Source of the DNA: Jannaschia seosinensis
GTDB lineage: Bacteria; Pseudomonadota; Alphaproteobacteria; Rhodobacterales; Rhodobacteraceae
DNA length: 53,468 bases
NCBI RefSeq assembly: GCF_001408515.1
Contig: NZ_CYPR01000109.1
Location: 1-53,468 of the forward strand
Reading direction: 5' to 3'
The first letter of the stretch is position 1; each line of letters opens with the position of its first letter. Made by a program: the position numbers and the translations under genes. Below, one piece after another: positions 6,310 to 15,362 of this stretch. The notes under the pieces were generated by a model. It searched no databases. It had not been told where the DNA came from and was given only the letters and a program-made list of their open reading frames with translations.

Positions 6310-9277
6310 TCGCCTTTTCTCCTTCCGGATCGAAAAAGACGGTGTTCACGATGCGTGCCTCCTGCGGGCCCTGCCCGATCCGGGAGAATCGAACCGTCTC
6401 ACCCATCCGTTCGGAACCGCGCTCGATCAGCCCCATGGCAATGCCGCGGCCCAGAGTCGGCGACATGTATGTCGATGTCACACGCCCCTGAACACGCTGC
6501 TGGCCGTTTGCGTTCCGTCCCTCGCCGATGGCATACGCTCCTTCTTCCAGCGGCTTTCCGTCGATCGTCTCAAGCCCGACGAGCTTCCAGCGATCGGCCT
6601 TCTGAAACTCGCTGCGCTGCTGACCGCGCTTGCCAAGGAAATCTTCCTTCTTCTTCGAAATCGCCCAGTCGAGCCCGAGGTCCTGAGGAACGACCGTTCC
6701 ATCGGTCTCATCGCCGATCATGATGAACCCCTTTTCGGCCCGCATCACGTGCAACGCTTCGGTGCCATAGGGCGTGACGCCGAACTCCGCCCCCGCGGCG
6801 ATAAGCGCCTCCCACAGTGCCAAACCCTGCGTCGCCGGAACCGCCAACTCGTAAGACAATTCTCCCGAAAAGCTGATCCGATAGGCGCGCAGGTCGAACC
6901 CGCCCAAGGTTCCGTCGGCCCAAGCCATGAACGGGAGCATCTCTGCCGAGACATCCATCCCGCCCAGCTTCTCCAGAACCTTGCGCGCGTTCGGGCCGAC
7001 TACGGCGATCTGCGCGAACTGCTCGGTCACGTTGATGGCGTGAACCTTCCAGTCCCACCACTCGCATTGCAGCCAGTCCTCCATCCAGCCGTGGATACGG
7101 TCGGCCCCGCCCGTCGTCGTGTGACATAGGAACGTCTGGTCATCGATCCGTGCAACGACCCCGTCATCCATGAGGAAGCCCTGCTCGTCGCACATGAGGC
7201 CATAGCGGCAGCGGCCCGGCTTCAGGCTGCTCATCATGTTCGTGTAGAGCATATCCATGAACTTCGCCGCATCCGGGCCGCGTACCAGGATCTTGCCCAG
7301 CGTGGAGGCGTCGAGCAGGCCAAGGCTGTTGCGCGTGGCGCGGATTTCCCGTGTCACCGCCTCGTCGTGGCTCTCACCGTCCTTCGGATAGCAATACGGC
7401 CGCCGCCAGTGGCCGACCGGCTCCCAATAGGCGCCTTGGGCTTCGTGCCAGTCGTGCATCGGCGTGCGGCGCAACGGCTGGAACACGACGCCGCGTGCCT
7501 CGCCCGCCAAGGTGCCGATCGTCACCGGCGTGTAGGGCGGGCGGAACGTGGTCGTGCCAACCTGCGGGATCGTCGTGTCGAGCCGATCCGCAAGAACCGC
7601 GAGACCGTTGATATTGCTCAGCTTCCCCTGATCGGTCGCCATGCCGAGCGTGGTGTAGCGTTTGGCATGTTCGACGCTTTCGAACCCTTCCTGCGCGGCG
7701 AGGCGCACGTCGGAAACCTTTACGTCGTTCTGGAAGTCGAGCCACATCTTCGTGCGCAACTTCGGGCCCGCCGCCTCAGGCATAATCCAGACGGGCTGGA
7801 TCGGCCCCTCCTCCTCCGCCACGCAAACGGGCGCTTCCGTATCCATCGCCTCCGCCGCGTCGGCCAAAACTTCGGCTGTCGTCAACGCACCCGATGCCGC
7901 GCCGATTGCGGTGACGAAGCCTTGCCCATCCGCGCCACTTGGCGGATTGTCGGGATCCGGACGGAACATGGCGCGAACCTCATCCCACCAGAGCTTTCCA
8001 CCGCAATGCGACCACAGATGAACGACCGGAGACCAGCCGCCCGACATCGCCACGCAGTCACAGCGGATTTCCTGCATCACATGCCCTTCGCCCGCCTGAA
8101 GGCAGACCGAGACGCCGGTGACGCGGTCATCGCCGTGAACCTTGGCGATGCCCCGCCCATGATGAACCGCGACGCCCATTGCCTTGACTTCATTGACAAT
8201 GGCACTGCCCGCCGCTGATCGCACGTCGAGAATGGCAGGCACGCGTAACCCGGCCTTCAATAGAACCTTGGCCGTGCGGTAGGCATCGTCGTTATTCGTC
8301 ACGATCACCGTCCGCTCGCCCATCGAGACGGCATGGTTCACCACGTAATCGCGCAGCGCCGAGGCCAGAAGAACGCCCGGCACGTCGTTGCCCGCAAAGC
8401 TCAGCGGCCGCTCGATCGCACCCGTCGCGGCGACGACCCGCCCCGCCCGGACACGCCAAAGCCGCTCGCGCGGACCGTCTTTATGGCTCGTGTGATCCGT
8501 CAGGTTCTCGGTGCACAGGACATAGCCGTGGTCGTAGACGCCGGACGCCTCGCACCTCGACATCCGAACGACGTTCTCCATCCCGTCAAGATGTTGCAGG
8601 ATGTCCTTCACCCAAGTGTCGGCAGCTTTGCCATCGATCTCTGCGCCGTCGGTCACGGATCGTCCGCCCCAGTCGGCGCGGCTCTCGACCAGCATGACCC
8701 GTTCACCGGCCTCGCCCGCAGCTTTCGCCGCCAACAAGCCGGCCACGCCCCCACCCGCGATGAGCGTATCGCAATAGGCGTAGCGATGGGCATAGGTGTC
8801 GGCATCCGCCTGCTCCGGCGCAGCGCCCAAGCCGGCCGCCTTGCGAATGAACGGCTCGAACACGTGCTTCCAAAGCGGGCGCGGGTGGATGAAGGTCTTG
8901 TAGTAAAAGCCCGCAGGCAAGAACCGGGAGCCGTAATCGTTCATCCGTCCGATATCGAGGCCCAGGGACGGCCAAGCATTCTGGCTCCGCGCGGTCAGCC
9001 CCTCATAGACTTCCTGTAATGTCGCGCGTCGGTTCGGTTCAAACCGCGCGCCTTCGCCTACTCCCATGAGGGCGTTGGGTTCTTCCGGACCCGCCCCCAC
9101 CACGGAGCGCGGGCGGTGGTACTTGAAGCTCCGGCCCATGACCATGCGCCCGTTCGCCAGCAGCGCCGACGCCAGCGTGTCGCCGGCATAGCCACGCAAC
9201 TCGCGCCCGTCGAAGGTGAACGTCACGGGGCGGCTGCGGTCGATCAACCGCCCGCCGATCTTCAGACGACGGCTCAT
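6302..9277 (-). CDS. soxA: Sarcosine oxidase alpha subunit
   Basis: 991 residues, full length for the family. In order: an N-terminal ferredoxin-like domain (about 15-95, VTFTFDGRELRGYAGDTLASAL without the cluster cysteines); a FAD/NAD(P)-binding half starting with the Rossmann motif IAGGGVAGLLAAKAAGEAG near 172-190; a second dinucleotide motif near 285-330; and a C-terminal GcvT/aminomethyltransferase domain (about 600-980) that binds tetrahydrofolate and converts the imine product to 5,10-methylene-THF. Together with soxB, soxD and soxG it oxidises sarcosine to glycine, releasing H2O2. The start overlaps the soxD stop by 4 bases and the end overlaps soxG. Confidence 0.95.
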   Translation of the reverse strand: MSRRLKIGGRLIDRSRPVTFTFDGRELRGYAGDTLASALLANGRMVMGRSFKYHRPRSVVGAGPEEPNALMGVGEGARFEPNRRATLQEVYEGLTARSQNAWPSLGLDIGRMNDYGSRFLPAGFYYKTFIHPRPLWKHVFEPFIRKAAGLGAAPEQADADTYAHRYAYCDTLIAGGGVAGLLAAKAAGEAGERVMLVESRADWGGRSVTDGAEIDGKAADTWVKDILQHLDGMENVVRMSRCEASGVYDHGYVLCTENLTDHTSHKDGPRERLWRVRAGRVVAATGAIERPLSFAGNDVPGVLLASALRDYVVNHAVSMGERTVIVTNNDDAYRTAKVLLKAGLRVPAILDVRSAAGSAIVNEVKAMGVAVHHGRGIAKVHGDDRVTGVSVCLQAGEGHVMQEIRCDCVAMSGGWSPVVHLWSHCGGKLWWDEVRAMFRPDPDNPPSGADGQGFVTAIGAASGALTTAEVLADAAEAMDTEAPVCVAEEEGPIQPVWIMPEAAGPKLRTKMWLDFQNDVKVSDVRLAAQEGFESVEHAKRYTTLGMATDQGKLSNINGLAVLADRLDTTIPQVGTTTFRPPYTPVTIGTLAGEARGVVFQPLRRTPMHDWHEAQGAYWEPVGHWRRPYCYPKDGESHDEAVTREIRATRNSLGLLDASTLGKILVRGPDAAKFMDMLYTNMMSSLKPGRCRYGLMCDEQGFLMDDGVVARIDDQTFLCHTTTGGADRIHGWMEDWLQCEWWDWKVHAINVTEQFAQIAVVGPNARKVLEKLGGMDVSAEMLPFMAWADGTLGGFDLRAYRISFSGELSYELAVPATQGLALWEALIAAGAEFGVTPYGTEALHVMRAEKGFIMIGDETDGTVVPQDLGLDWAISKKKEDFLGKRGQQRSEFQKADRWKLVGLETIDGKPLEEGAYAIGEGRNANGQQRVQGRVTSTYMSPTLGRGIAMGLIERGSERMGETVRFSRIGQGPQEARIVNTVFFDPEGEKANV

Positions 9278-9582
9278 CCACGGCTCCCCTTCTCGATCTT
9301 CATGCGTATCTCTGCGGGCGGCTCCGTCGTCTGCGCCGGATAGGTGCCGAATACTTCGAGCGTGGCCGTATCACGCGCAGCGAGAAACCATTTTCCGCAG
9401 CCATATGCGTGGCGCCAGCGTTCGAAATGCACGCCCTTCCGGTTCTCGCGCTTGAACAGGTACTGCTCGAACGACGTATCCGAACCGTCCGGTCCGACAC
9501 GCTTCAGGTGCGCTTCACCGCCGGGAGCCAATTCGGTCTCCTCGACCGAAAGCCCGCAACAGGGACAGGTCAGGAGGAGCAT
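9274..9582 (-). CDS. soxD: Sarcosine oxidase delta subunit
   Basis: 102 residues, the expected size. This is the small zinc-binding subunit: Cys residues in TCPCCG at the N terminus and His/Cys in the RWRHAYGCGKWF segment are the family's metal-site region. It stabilises the tetramer. The stop overlaps the soxA start (ATGA at 9274-9277). Upstream lies a 53-codon membrane-protein ORF and then soxB, whereas in most sox operons soxB and soxD are adjacent. Confidence 0.93.
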   Translation of the reverse strand: MLLLTCPCCGLSVEETELAPGGEAHLKRVGPDGSDTSFEQYLFKRENRKGVHFERWRHAYGCGKWFLAARDTATLEVFGTYPAQTTEPPAEIRMKIEKGSRG

Positions 9583-9615
9583 AGCCCGCCTCGCAAATCA
9601 GAGAAATTTGAACGT

Positions 9616-9777
9616 TCAGCGCGACCCTTCGATGAGCACGTCCGGCGCACCGCCGAGGCCGAGATCGACCACGCCGCTGATAACGGCAGCGCCCACCAGG
9701 GTCGCGGCGACGATGACGCCGCCGAGAAGGAAATTGATGCCACGCGGAAGGCGTCGGCGGTGGCTGAAGCGTGCCAT
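9616..9777 (-). CDS. Predicted 53-aa single-pass membrane protein between soxB and soxD
   Basis: An open frame from ATG 9777 to TGA 9616 encodes 53 residues. It starts with a strongly basic segment (MARFSHRRRLPRG), then has a hydrophobic stretch of about 23 residues (INFLLGGVIVAATLVGAAVISGV, split here only for description), then a short polar tail. This is a typical N-in single-span membrane protein. GC-rich third codon positions and the placement in the roughly 300-bp soxD-soxB gap support a real gene. The ribosome site is weak (no clear GGAGG), which lowers confidence. No family recognised. It might be a subunit-like accessory protein of the sox operon or an independent small protein. Confidence 0.55.
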   Translation of the reverse strand: MARFSHRRRLPRGINFLLGGVIVAATLVGAAVISGVVDLGLGGAPDVLIEGSR

Positions 9778-9883
9778 GGCGAACGATACTCGGCTCGTTG
9801 CAGGTTCGACGCCGGATATAAGTGCCCGCAGGCGTTCCGCCTACCCCCTTCAAGCGCTTGTAATTTTATGCGGCCGAACCGGA

Positions 9884-11128
9884 TCAATGGGCCACCCCCG
9901 CGGCGACGCTTTCATCGATGAAGCGGCCCTCGCGGAAACGCTCCATCCCGAACTCCGCCGTGAGCGGCGAATATCCCTTCGCCATCAACTCCGCCATCGC
10001 GAAGCCCGAGCCGGGGATGGCCTTGAAGCCGCCCGTGCCCCAGCCGCAATTGACGAAGACGCCCTTGACCGGCGTTTTCGACAGGATCGGGGAGCGGTCG
10101 CCCGTGACATCCACGATCCCGCCCCATTGCCGCAGCATCCGAAGCCGGGAGATCATCGGGAAGGTTTCGACCAGCGCCCGCAGCGTCTCCTCGATGTGAT
10201 GAAAGCTTCCGCGTTGCGTGTAGTTGACGAAGCCGTCCGTGCCGCCGCCGACCACCATCTCGCCCTTGTCGGACTGGCTCATGTAGCCGTGCACGGTGTT
10301 GGCCATCACGACGACATCCATGCAGGGTTTGATCGGTTCACTCACCAAAGCCTGCAGCGCCACGGATTCGAGGGGCAGCCGGAATCCGGCCTTTTCGGCC
10401 AGCACACTGGAATGCCCGGCCACCACGATGCCCAGCTTGTCGCAGTCGATCGCGCCTTGCGTCGTGTCCACGCCCGCAACGCGCCCGCCTTCGGTACGCA
10501 CGCCGGTGACCTCGCATTTCTGGATGATGTCCATGCCCATGTCGGTGCAGGCCCGGGCGTAACCCCACGCAACGGCGTCATGACGCGCCGTGCCGCCACG
10601 GGCCTGCCAAAGACCGCCCAGCACCGGATAGCGCGGCCCGTCGATATTCATGATCGGACACAGCTCCTTCACACGCTGCGGACCGATCCACTCCGTCGTC
10701 ACCCCTTGCAACGCGTTGGCATGCACCGTCCGCTTGTAGCCGCGCACCTCGTGATGCGTCTGCGCCAGCATGATGACGCCGCGGGGCGAGAACATGACGT
10801 TGTAGTTCAGATCCTGGCTTAGCGTCTCGTAAAGCGAGCGCGCCTTTTCATAGAGAGCGGCCGACGGATCCTGGAGGTAGTTCGAGCGGATGATCGTCGT
10901 ATTCCGGCCGGTATTTCCCCCGCCGAGCCAGCCCTTCTCAAGGATCGCGACGTTGGTGATGCCGTAATTCTTGCCTAAGTAATAGGCCGTCGCCAACCCG
11001 TGCCCGCCCGCGCCGACGATGACGACGTCGTAACGCTTCCCCGGCGGACGCTTGGCCCAAGTTCGCCCCCAGCCCTCATGGTTGCGGAAGGCCTCGCGCG
11101 CGATGGCAAAGGCGGAAAAGCGTCGCAT
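9884..11128 (-). CDS. soxB: Sarcosine oxidase beta subunit
   Basis: 414 residues, normal length. The FAD-binding Rossmann motif is VVIVGAGGHGLATAYYLG at about 35-52, followed by the DAO-family GRNTTIIRSNYL at about 75-86. His183 in the ARHDAVAWGYA segment corresponds to the histidine that carries covalent FMN in heterotetrameric sarcosine oxidases. The subunit oxidises sarcosine, and electrons pass to O2 giving H2O2. It is the first gene of the minus-strand sox unit; the 194-bp divergent region shared with ccmI must carry its promoter, but I see no unambiguous box. Confidence 0.95.
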   Translation of the reverse strand: MRRFSAFAIAREAFRNHEGWGRTWAKRPPGKRYDVVIVGAGGHGLATAYYLGKNYGITNVAILEKGWLGGGNTGRNTTIIRSNYLQDPSAALYEKARSLYETLSQDLNYNVMFSPRGVIMLAQTHHEVRGYKRTVHANALQGVTTEWIGPQRVKELCPIMNIDGPRYPVLGGLWQARGGTARHDAVAWGYARACTDMGMDIIQKCEVTGVRTEGGRVAGVDTTQGAIDCDKLGIVVAGHSSVLAEKAGFRLPLESVALQALVSEPIKPCMDVVVMANTVHGYMSQSDKGEMVVGGGTDGFVNYTQRGSFHHIEETLRALVETFPMISRLRMLRQWGGIVDVTGDRSPILSKTPVKGVFVNCGWGTGGFKAIPGSGFAMAELMAKGYSPLTAEFGMERFREGRFIDESVAAGVAH

Positions 11129-11322
11129 GGCCGGACCCCTCGTCTCTCATCGCCCCGAATGCCCGCTCCGCAACGGTCGAACAAGCGCTCGGGCGGCATC
11201 TGCGCGCCTATTCCCGACATCTCGTCTGCGCCAGTCGGTCACGATGCCGCAAGCACGCGCCGCGGGGGTTTCGGTCCGGCCGTTCGACGCGGTAGAGCGG
11301 CTCGAAATCTCGGGGGGACGGA

Positions 11323-12531
11323 ATGGAGTTCTGGATCGTTGCCGCCTTCATTCTGGCGGCCTGCATCGCGGTAATGGCGGTTGCCCTGCGCACCCGCCCG
11401 GAGCGGGAAGACCCGCCGGACGTTGCGATCTACCGCGACCAGATGAAGGAGTTGGAGCGCGACGCGGCGCGTGGGACGCTCGGCCCTGAGGAGGCTCAGG
11501 CCGCGCGTGCCGAAGTCGCGCGCCGTCTGCTGGCCGCTGACCGTGCCGCCGGCACGGCGAAACGGCGCGAAAGCGGACGATTCGGCCTCGGGTTGGTCTT
11601 GATCGCGGTGCCTGTCGTTGCCGTCGCAAGCCTCACCTATTGGCGGATCGGCGCGCCCGGCTACCCTGACTTGCCTCTGGCCGAACGCATCGCGCGCGTC
11701 GAGGCGGCGCGGGAGGCCCGTCCGGGGCAAGCGACCGCCGAGGCCGATGTGCCGGACCGGATCGACCGATCCGATCCGCAGGTCGTCGAGATGGCTGCGC
11801 AGCTGACCGATGTCCTGCGCGATCGTCCCGATGATCTTCGCGGCTGGCGGCTGGCCGTCTCCACGCAGATGGGCATCGGCGACTTCGAGACGGCTTGGCG
11901 GGCGCAGAATCGGGTGGTCGCGATCCTCGGCGATGGGGCGACGGGAGAAGACTTGTCCCTGCTGGCCGAGTTGATGATTTTCGCGGCCGGCGGCTATGTG
12001 TCACCCGAGGCGGAGCGTGCGATCCGCGAGGCGCTGCGCCGGGATCCGGGCGACGGCACGGCGCGGTATTACGCGGGACTGATGTACAAGCAGGGCGGCC
12101 GCCCCGACCTCGCCTTTCGCATCTGGCGCAGCTTGCTGGCCGATTCACCCGAAGGCGCCCCGTGGCTCGCGCCGATCTACGCGCAGATCGAGGACGTTTC
12201 CGTTCGCGCGGGAGAGCCGACGCCAATTGCGGAACTGCCGCGTCCGGGTGCCGCGGGGCCCACGGCGGACGACATCGCCGCAGTCGAGGATCTGAGTGCG
12301 CAGGACCGGATCGAGATGATCGGCGGGATGGTCGATGGCCTTGCGACCCGCCTTGCCGCGGAAGGTGGTCCGCCCTCCGACTGGGCCCGGCTCATCACAT
12401 CCTACGGTGTCCTCGGGCGGGGCGCGGCGGCCGCGCAGGTCTATGCCGAGGCGCAGACGGTGTTTGCCGACAACCGCGACGCGCTCGACCTGCTGGCCCG
12501 CGCGGCCGAAAATGCGGGGATTGCTCCGTGA
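11323..12531 (+). CDS. ccmI: Cytochrome c biogenesis protein CcmI
   Basis: 402 residues. An N-terminal transmembrane helix (FWIVAAFILAACIAVMAVAL) precedes a cytoplasmic loop with the family's conserved VAIYRDQMKELERD. A second helix around 90-110 (FGLGLVLIAVPVVAVASLTYW) is followed by a large periplasmic TPR domain (about 150-400, with repeated helix pairs such as GDGTARYYAGLMYKQGG). CcmI chaperones apocytochrome c to the CcmFH haem ligation complex. The ribosome site GGGGGGACGGA precedes ATG 11323. The stop overlaps the ruvX GTG start (GTGA). The other ccm genes are not in the window. Confidence 0.9.
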   Translation: MEFWIVAAFILAACIAVMAVALRTRPEREDPPDVAIYRDQMKELERDAARGTLGPEEAQAARAEVARRLLAADRAAGTAKRRESGRFGLGLVLIAVPVVAVASLTYWRIGAPGYPDLPLAERIARVEAAREARPGQATAEADVPDRIDRSDPQVVEMAAQLTDVLRDRPDDLRGWRLAVSTQMGIGDFETAWRAQNRVVAILGDGATGEDLSLLAELMIFAAGGYVSPEAERAIREALRRDPGDGTARYYAGLMYKQGGRPDLAFRIWRSLLADSPEGAPWLAPIYAQIEDVSVRAGEPTPIAELPRPGAAGPTADDIAAVEDLSAQDRIEMIGGMVDGLATRLAAEGGPPSDWARLITSYGVLGRGAAAAQVYAEAQTVFADNRDALDLLARAAENAGIAP

Positions 12532-13001
12532 GCATCCATGACGAGATAACGGACTTCGCCGCCGCGCTTCCTCCTTTCGGCGCGCTTCTCGGGCTCGACC
12601 TCGGCACCCGCACCATCGGCGTCGCGATCTGCGACGCGATGCGCAGCGTCGCGAGCCCCCTCGTAACCATACGGCGCAGCAAGTTCACGGCCGATGCGGT
12701 CGCGCTGGAGGCGATCATCGCGCGGCGTGGCGTGACGGGCCTGATCCTGGGCCTGCCGCTCAACATGGATGGCAGCGTGGGACCGCGGATCCAATCCACC
12801 CGCGCCTTTGCCCGCAACCTTGCGCGCCGCACGGAGTTGCCCATCGGCTTCTGGGACGAGAGGCTCAGTACGGTTGCGGCCGAGCGCGCCTTGCTGGAGG
12901 CGGATACGTCGCGCAAACGTCGCGCAGAGGTCATCGACCACGTCGCGGCCGCGTATATCCTGCAAGGCGCGCTCGACCGCTTAAAGCATCTGAGAGATTG
13001 A
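12528..13001 (+). CDS. ruvX: Holliday junction resolvase-like RuvX/YqgF
   Basis: 157 residues, the usual size. It begins at GTG 12528, overlapping the ccmI stop. The RNase H-like fold is marked by LGLDLGTRTIGVAI near the N terminus (first catalytic Asp), GLPLNMDGSVGPR in the middle and the conserved DERLSTVAAERAL, with a final Asp in the RRAEVIDHVAAAYIL helix. YqgF proteins act in 16S rRNA 3'-end maturation and/or as Holliday-junction nucleases. The long open frame extending upstream to 11895 is a shadow of ccmI. Confidence 0.93.
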   Translation: MSIHDEITDFAAALPPFGALLGLDLGTRTIGVAICDAMRSVASPLVTIRRSKFTADAVALEAIIARRGVTGLILGLPLNMDGSVGPRIQSTRAFARNLARRTELPIGFWDERLSTVAAERALLEADTSRKRRAEVIDHVAAAYILQGALDRLKHLRD

Positions 13002-13005
13002 ATAC

Positions 13006-13248
13006 GTGACGAACGACCCGACTTCCGACCGCATCTGGACGCGTGCCGAGATCGAGAGCCCGTGCGTCAAGCTGTGCGTGGTTCATCCGGAGACACGCCG
13101 CTGCGCAGGGTGCCACCGGACGTTGGACGAAATTGCCGCTTGGTCGCGGATGACACCCGAAGCGCGACGTGCGGTGATGGCGGAACTGCCCGGCCGTGCG
13201 GCGGAGAAGCCCAAGCGCCGCGGCGGTCGCGCAGCCCGACGCGGCTAA
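13006..13248 (+). CDS. DUF1289 domain protein
   Basis: 80 residues starting with GTG 13006, five bases after the ruvX stop. It has the DUF1289 signature SPCVKLCVVHPETRRCAGCHRTLDEIAAW, here described in two parts: the CxxxC pair and the CxGCxRTxxEI block. Four cysteines suggest a small metal site. The tail is Arg/Lys/Gly-rich. The function of the family is unknown. It is the last gene of the ccmI-ruvX unit and converges on the TauE/SafE gene with a 6-bp gap. Confidence 0.88.
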   Translation: MTNDPTSDRIWTRAEIESPCVKLCVVHPETRRCAGCHRTLDEIAAWSRMTPEARRAVMAELPGRAAEKPKRRGGRAARRG

Positions 13249-13254
13249 TCGGAG

Positions 13255-14085
13255 CTAAAAGCCGCCGCGAAACAGGGACTGGCGGAGCATGTTCAGCGCC
13301 ACCAAAAACAGAAACGCTGCGAAGACGCGCTTGAGCGGCGTCGGATCCATTGCATGCGCCAGCCTCGCCCCGAGCGGCGCCGTCACGATGGTCATTGCCA
13401 CGACCACGACGAAGGCCGGCAGGTTCACCAGGCCGATCGTTCCGGGGGGCTGCGTACCGGCCGCCGGGAGGACGAGGAACAGCACGACCGCAGGCACCGC
13501 GATCAGCATCCCGAATCCCGCCGCCGTTGCCACCGCGCGGTGGATCGCAACGCCGTGCAAGGTCATCAGCGGCACGCCAAAGCTGCCGCCCCCAATCCCC
13601 ATCAGGACCGAGAGAAATCCGACGCCGGGTGAGTAGAGATAAGGCTTCCACCCTTTCGGCATCTCCTCGGCCAGACGCCAATGCGACCGCCCGAACGCCA
13701 TGTAGAGCGAGACCAGAAGCGCAAGGCCCGCGAAGATCGCCGTCAGCGTCTCGGACCGTAATTGTTTGGCCACCAGCGTACCGATGGCCGCGCCTGCGAT
13801 GATCCCCGGCCCCCAGGCGCGCAGAATATCGAACCGGACCGCGCCTTTCGCCGCATGCGCCTTTACCGACCGAAGCGAGGTGATCACGATCGTCGCAAGC
13901 GAAGTCGCCACGCAGGTTTGCATCAGCTTCGGGCCGTCATAGCCGATCGTGCCGAAGATGTAGTAGAATGCCGGGACCAGCACGATCCCTCCGCCGACGC
14001 CGAGCAGACCGGCAAGCACCCCCGCCCCCGCGCCGACGGCCAAGAGAAACACGGTAAGCAGGGCGAGCGCGGTTGGGTCGATCAT
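13255..14085 (-). CDS. TauE/SafE family anion permease
   Basis: 276 residues starting at ATG 14085, behind GGAGG spaced 5 bases; an 18-codon longer frame upstream lacks a ribosome site. It has about eight hydrophobic segments and the family's repeated glycine-rich motif: GLLGVGGGIVLVPAFYY in the first half and LMGIGGGSFGVPLMT in the second. TauE/SafE proteins move sulfite, sulfoacetate or related organic anions across the inner membrane; the substrate here cannot be read. It lies 57 bp after dusA on the same strand. Confidence 0.88.
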   Translation of the reverse strand: MIDPTALALLTVFLLAVGAGAGVLAGLLGVGGGIVLVPAFYYIFGTIGYDGPKLMQTCVATSLATIVITSLRSVKAHAAKGAVRFDILRAWGPGIIAGAAIGTLVAKQLRSETLTAIFAGLALLVSLYMAFGRSHWRLAEEMPKGWKPYLYSPGVGFLSVLMGIGGGSFGVPLMTLHGVAIHRAVATAAGFGMLIAVPAVVLFLVLPAAGTQPPGTIGLVNLPAFVVVVAMTIVTAPLGARLAHAMDPTPLKRVFAAFLFLVALNMLRQSLFRGGF

Positions 14086-14142
14086 CGGGTCCTCCGGAGT
14101 CGTTCCGGCATATCCGGCGCACCCGACGGTGGAAAGCACCGA

Positions 14143-15162
14143 TCAGGCGGCGCGGACCATGACCTGTTCCAGAGCGTCGTGCAGGACCTCCACGCCGGCA
14201 CCGGACCGCGCCGCGCCCTCGGATAGAATGCGCCGCCAATGCCGCGCGCCCGGCACGCCGTGGAAGAGGCCCAGCATATGGCGCGTCACCTGGTTCAGGC
14301 GCCCGCCGGCCGTGAGATGCTCTTCGATGTAGGGGATCATCCGCAGGACAGCCGTCTCCCGGTCAGGGCACGGATCCGGGCGGCCGTGAATCACGCTGTC
14401 GGCCGATAGCAGGATCGCGGCCGGATCGTGATAGGCTGCGCGGCCGACCATGACGGCATCCATCATGGCCAGATGCTCCGCCACCGCATCCAGCGTAGCG
14501 ATCCCGCCATTGATCGAAAGATGCAACTTCGGAAACCGCGCCTTCATCCCATGAACAAGCGCGTAGTCGAGCGGCGGCACCTCGCGGTTTTCCTTCGGGC
14601 TGAGCCCCTGAAGCCAAGCCTTGCGCGCATGGATCGTGACGCCGTGTACGCCCGCATTGTTCATGCGCGACAAAAGGTCGGGGAGCACGTCCTCCGGCAC
14701 CTGATCATCGACCGCGATCCGGCACTTCATCGTGACGGGCACGTCACCCGCCGCCTCCGCCATCGCGGCAAGGCATTCCGCGACCAGTTCCGGCCGCTCC
14801 ATCAGAACCGCTCCGAAACATCCCGATTGCACGCGGTCGGACGGGCAGCCGACATTGAGGTTCACCTCGACATAACCGCGCTCCACACCCATGGCGGTCG
14901 CTTCGGCCAACTCGCCCGGATCGCTGCCGCCCAGTTGCAGCGCCACCTGCCCTTCGCGCGGATCGAGGTCGAGCAGATGCGTCGCGCCACCACGCACAAG
15001 CGCGGCGGACGTCACCATTTCGGTATAAAGCAAGGTTTCCGTGGTGAGAATCCGGTGGAACACGCGGCAGGCCGGCGTCGTCCAATCCATCATGGGCGCC
15101 ACGGAAAGCTTGTAATCGTGGTTCATCTGCATGTCTCGCGCGCCTGCAAATCGTTCGGCCAT
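14143..15162 (-). CDS. dusA: tRNA-dihydrouridine synthase A
   Basis: 339 residues, FMN-dependent TIM-barrel enzyme that reduces uridines in the tRNA D-loop. It carries SVAPMMDWTTPACRVFHR at the N terminus, the Dus signature VNLNVGCPSDRVQSGCFGA with the catalytic Cys in the GCFGA part, TMKCRI, HARKAWLQGLSPKENR (typical of the DusA subgroup) and INGGI/VGRAAY for FMN phosphate binding. ATG 15162 gives the longest form; in-frame ATGs at 15132 and 15126 are also possible because none has a strong ribosome site. It follows the tungstate regulator by 200 bp. Confidence 0.93.
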   Translation of the reverse strand: MAERFAGARDMQMNHDYKLSVAPMMDWTTPACRVFHRILTTETLLYTEMVTSAALVRGGATHLLDLDPREGQVALQLGGSDPGELAEATAMGVERGYVEVNLNVGCPSDRVQSGCFGAVLMERPELVAECLAAMAEAAGDVPVTMKCRIAVDDQVPEDVLPDLLSRMNNAGVHGVTIHARKAWLQGLSPKENREVPPLDYALVHGMKARFPKLHLSINGGIATLDAVAEHLAMMDAVMVGRAAYHDPAAILLSADSVIHGRPDPCPDRETAVLRMIPYIEEHLTAGGRLNQVTRHMLGLFHGVPGARHWRRILSEGAARSGAGVEVLHDALEQVMVRAA

Positions 15163-15362
15163 CTGTACCAGATGGGGGCTTCGCCCACTTCTTTCGCGGC
15201 CCTATCGCACGAATGGTGCAGACAAAAGATATCGAAGTTCCGCCGGTCGCGTACGGGCAAAGCTTCGTCACCAAAACCGCTACAGAAACGCCGCATGATC
15301 TCGCCGCAGCAGTTGCCTCCCTTCGCTGCGGCAGAACCTTCTGCGTGTCCTACCCGGAGGTC

